The notes beneath the pieces are model-generated. The model was not told the DNA's origin and searched no databases. It was given only the letters and a program-made list of their open reading frames with translations. The translations under genes and the position numbers were made by a program. From NCBI GenBank assembly GCA_910588405.1, contig CAJUPT010000107.1, forward strand, positions 1-6,838: a stretch of DNA of 6,838 bases, read 5' to 3'. The stretch is from an uncultured Lachnospiraceae bacterium. Its GTDB lineage: Bacteria; Bacillota; Clostridia; Lachnospirales; Lachnospiraceae. This document shows, piece after piece, positions 5,516 through 6,838 of this stretch (position 1 is the stretch's first letter; every line of letters begins with the position of its first letter).

Positions 5516-5544
5516 TTGCTGAACATTAAAAGCTATGATATGAT
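5516..5544 (+). promoter_or_regulatory. Candidate promoter of the methyltransferase-helicase pair
   Basis: TTGCTG (5516-5521), a 17-base spacer and TATGAT (5539-5544). The predicted start of transcription is near 5551, which is itself an in-frame ATG. There is no Shine-Dalgarno sequence before either ATG (5545 or 5551), so a leaderless message is possible. The -35 is a weak match. Confidence 0.35.
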
Positions 5545-6144
5545 ATGAATATGAAAAACGACAAAACAATCTCATATTATAATACAAACGCAAAAAACTT
5601 TGTGTCAAATACGATATCCGTGGACTTTACCTCCACACAAAAAAAATTCATGGACAAACTTCCTGAAAATGCAAAAATTCTGGATTTCGGCTGTGGTTCC
5701 GGACGAGATACGAAATACTTTTTATCACAGGGATATCAGGTAGACGCAATCGATGGTTCCACTGAGCTATGTAAACTGGCCAGTGAATATACGGGAATTA
5801 AAGTTCAGCATATGTATTTTCAGGAACTGGCGGAAACAGAAAAATATGACGGTATATGGGCATGTTCTTCCATTTTACATGTCCCTTTGGCCAATCTTGC
5901 CGATATTATGGCAAAAATGCTGACCGCTCTGAAATGCAATGGTATTATTTATACTTCTTTCAAATACGGAACTTTTTCAGGCGAGAGAAATGGCCGATAT
6001 TTTACAGATATGACAGAAGACACCTTTTCAGATTTTTTCAAACAGATAAAACATGCAACCATCGAAGATCAGTGGATTACATCGGATGTAAGGCCAGGAC
6101 GAGGTACGGAAAAATGGCTCAATTTAATTTTGCAGAAAAGATAA
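5545..6144 (+). CDS. Class I SAM-dependent methyltransferase
   Basis: A 199-residue cytoplasmic methyltransferase with a single Rossmann-like domain. Motif I is ILDFGCGSGRDT (45-56). The acidic residue that binds the SAM ribose is D70 in AIDGS, and YDGIWACSSILHVP (101-114) fills the motif IV position. The last is unlike the DPPY/NPPF of DNA-adenine methylases or the PC motif of cytosine-C5 methylases, so a small-molecule, RNA or protein substrate is more likely. RYFTDMTEDTFSDFF (151-165) is typical of this small-methyltransferase type. The start may be ATG 5545 or ATG 5551; neither has a ribosome binding site. The gene overlaps the next one by 31 bases in a different frame, so the two are co-expressed. 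Codons are AT-rich, unlike the genes to the left. The substrate is unknown. Confidence 0.9.
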   Translation: MNMKNDKTISYYNTNAKNFVSNTISVDFTSTQKKFMDKLPENAKILDFGCGSGRDTKYFLSQGYQVDAIDGSTELCKLASEYTGIKVQHMYFQELAETEKYDGIWACSSILHVPLANLADIMAKMLTALKCNGIIYTSFKYGTFSGERNGRYFTDMTEDTFSDFFKQIKHATIEDQWITSDVRPGRGTEKWLNLILQKR

Positions 6145-6838
6145 ACAATCCTGATGAGTGGACAGATCATATTCCATTTGATGAATTTGCAATTGAACCG
6201 ACTGCTGTTATGACCGGCGACAAGAATATACATCGTTTTTTAATATACCAACTCAAAAGAAGTATGGTGACTGCCAGGGGAATCGATATTATCGTATCCT
6301 TTCTTATGGAATCCGGCGTCAAAATGATATTAAATGATCTCAGAAACGCCCTGGACAGAAATGCCTCCATCAGAATTCTGACGGGAAATTATTTGGGCAT
6401 CACGCAACCGTCCGCGCTCTATCTCATCAAAAAAGAATTGGGGGATCGCATTGACTTAAGATTTTACAATGACAAAGCACGATCTTTCCATCCAAAGTCA
6501 TACATATTCCACCATGAAAATATGGACGAAATATATATAGGATCCTCAAATATTTCAAGAAGCGCACTGACATCAGGAATAGAATGGAATTATCGCTTTA
6601 ACAACTTAACTGACCGCGAAAATTTCCAGTTGTTTTATGATACGTTCAATGAATTATTTTTTAATCATTCCATTGTCATAGACGATGAAGAATTGCGCAG
6701 ATATTCAAAAAACTGGCGAAAACCGGCCATATTGAAAGATTTAACCAGATATGACAATGCTGACGAAAACACAAACGTAAATGTCAGTCCGCTATTTCAG
6801 CCAAGAGGCGTTCAGATAGAAGCCTTATATGCATTGGC
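6114..6838 (+). CDS. PLD-domain DEAD/DEAH (DUF3427-type) helicase, N-terminal part
   Basis: The frame opens at ATG 6114 (GAGG at 6101-6104, nine bases upstream) and runs off the window after 241 codons. Residues about 35-190 form a phospholipase D-like domain: IRILTGNYLG (87-96), then H126-P-K128 in RSFHPKSYIF, GSSNISRSAL (143-152) and E157 in GIEWNYRF. This HxK...GSSN layout is that of the nuclease-like PLD domain at the N-terminus of SSL2-type helicases, which often end in DUF3427. The last visible residues, FQPRGVQIEAL (228-238), fit the Q-motif lead-in just before a Walker A box, so the helicase core should start just outside the window. The 31-base overlap with the methyltransferase gene implies translational coupling. 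A defence or DNA-processing role is inference; the helicase itself is not seen. Confidence 0.8.
   Translation, partial: MAQFNFAEKINNPDEWTDHIPFDEFAIEPTAVMTGDKNIHRFLIYQLKRSMVTARGIDIIVSFLMESGVKMILNDLRNALDRNASIRILTGNYLGITQPSALYLIKKELGDRIDLRFYNDKARSFHPKSYIFHHENMDEIYIGSSNISRSALTSGIEWNYRFNNLTDRENFQLFYDTFNELFFNHSIVIDDEELRRYSKNWRKPAILKDLTRYDNADENTNVNVSPLFQPRGVQIEALYAL

Larger units (their letters stand above)
4693..5544. other. 852-base region without a convincing intact gene
   Basis: The region separates the GC-rich minus-strand group from the AT-rich plus-strand pair. It holds candidate promoters on both strands (4776-4826), a doubtful 46-codon minus-strand frame (4908-5048), a small TCAGGCA/TGCCTGA hairpin (5164-5184), a transposase-like fragment (5211-5390) and an AT-rich repeat zone (5365-5544). 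The remaining frames read as chance. It looks like a recombination scar or insertion junction rather than functional coding sequence; that last point is inference. Confidence 0.6.

Noticed and set aside
6167..6370. 67-codon minus-strand frame
   Set aside because: Antisense to the PLD-helicase gene, with no start signal or family.

Overview
The window looks like a chromosomal segment of a Gram-positive anaerobe of the class Clostridia, most likely Lachnospiraceae. This rests on strong AGGAGG-type ribosome binding sites, TTG/GTG/ATG start mixing, the OmpR-type regulator's sequence style and the mix of families. It is an inference from style, not a database match. Composition is split: genes left of about 4700 are mostly GC-rich (one sampled 60-base line near 4021 is about 60% GC), whereas everything right of about 5330 is AT-rich (a sampled line near 5581 is about 37% GC).

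Left part, positions 1-4692, all on the minus strand. Read in transcription order from the right, it holds an ADP-ribosylglycohydrolase-family protein (3721-4692), a PD-(D/E)XK nuclease-like protein of unrecognised subfamily (2770-3621), a metallo-beta-lactamase/beta-CASP hydrolase that is broken (1801-2782), a nicotinamidase-like cysteine hydrolase (1113-1658), and a separate OmpR-family response regulator (113-769) with no kinase in view. The nuclease-like gene overlaps the broken hydrolase gene by 13 bases, so those two were co-translated. The broken hydrolase has lost its whole central segment, including the HxHxDH zinc motif, and the junction is out of frame. Two of the enzymes touch NAD breakdown products (ADP-ribose and nicotinamide), which may or may not be meaningful.

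Two stem-loops at the extreme left (1-48 and 49-93) have different stems but the same loop sequence and the same T/T mismatch, so they look like two members of one structured repeat family. A hairpin in the leader of the nicotinamidase-like gene resembles the 3' half of a glycine riboswitch aptamer, but the 5' half is missing.

Middle, 4693-5544: no convincing intact gene. It contains candidate promoters on both strands, a doubtful 46-codon frame, a fragment that reads like an IS110-family transposase, and an AT-rich zone with inverted and direct repeats.

Right part, 5545-6838, plus strand: a small SAM-dependent methyltransferase overlaps by 31 bases a gene that runs off the window. That gene begins with a phospholipase D-like domain of the kind found at the N-terminus of DEAD/DEAH (DUF3427-type) helicases. 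The AT-rich composition, the transposase relic beside it and the tight coupling make this pair the best candidate in the window for a mobile, defence-like system; its function is inference, since the helicase part lies outside the window.
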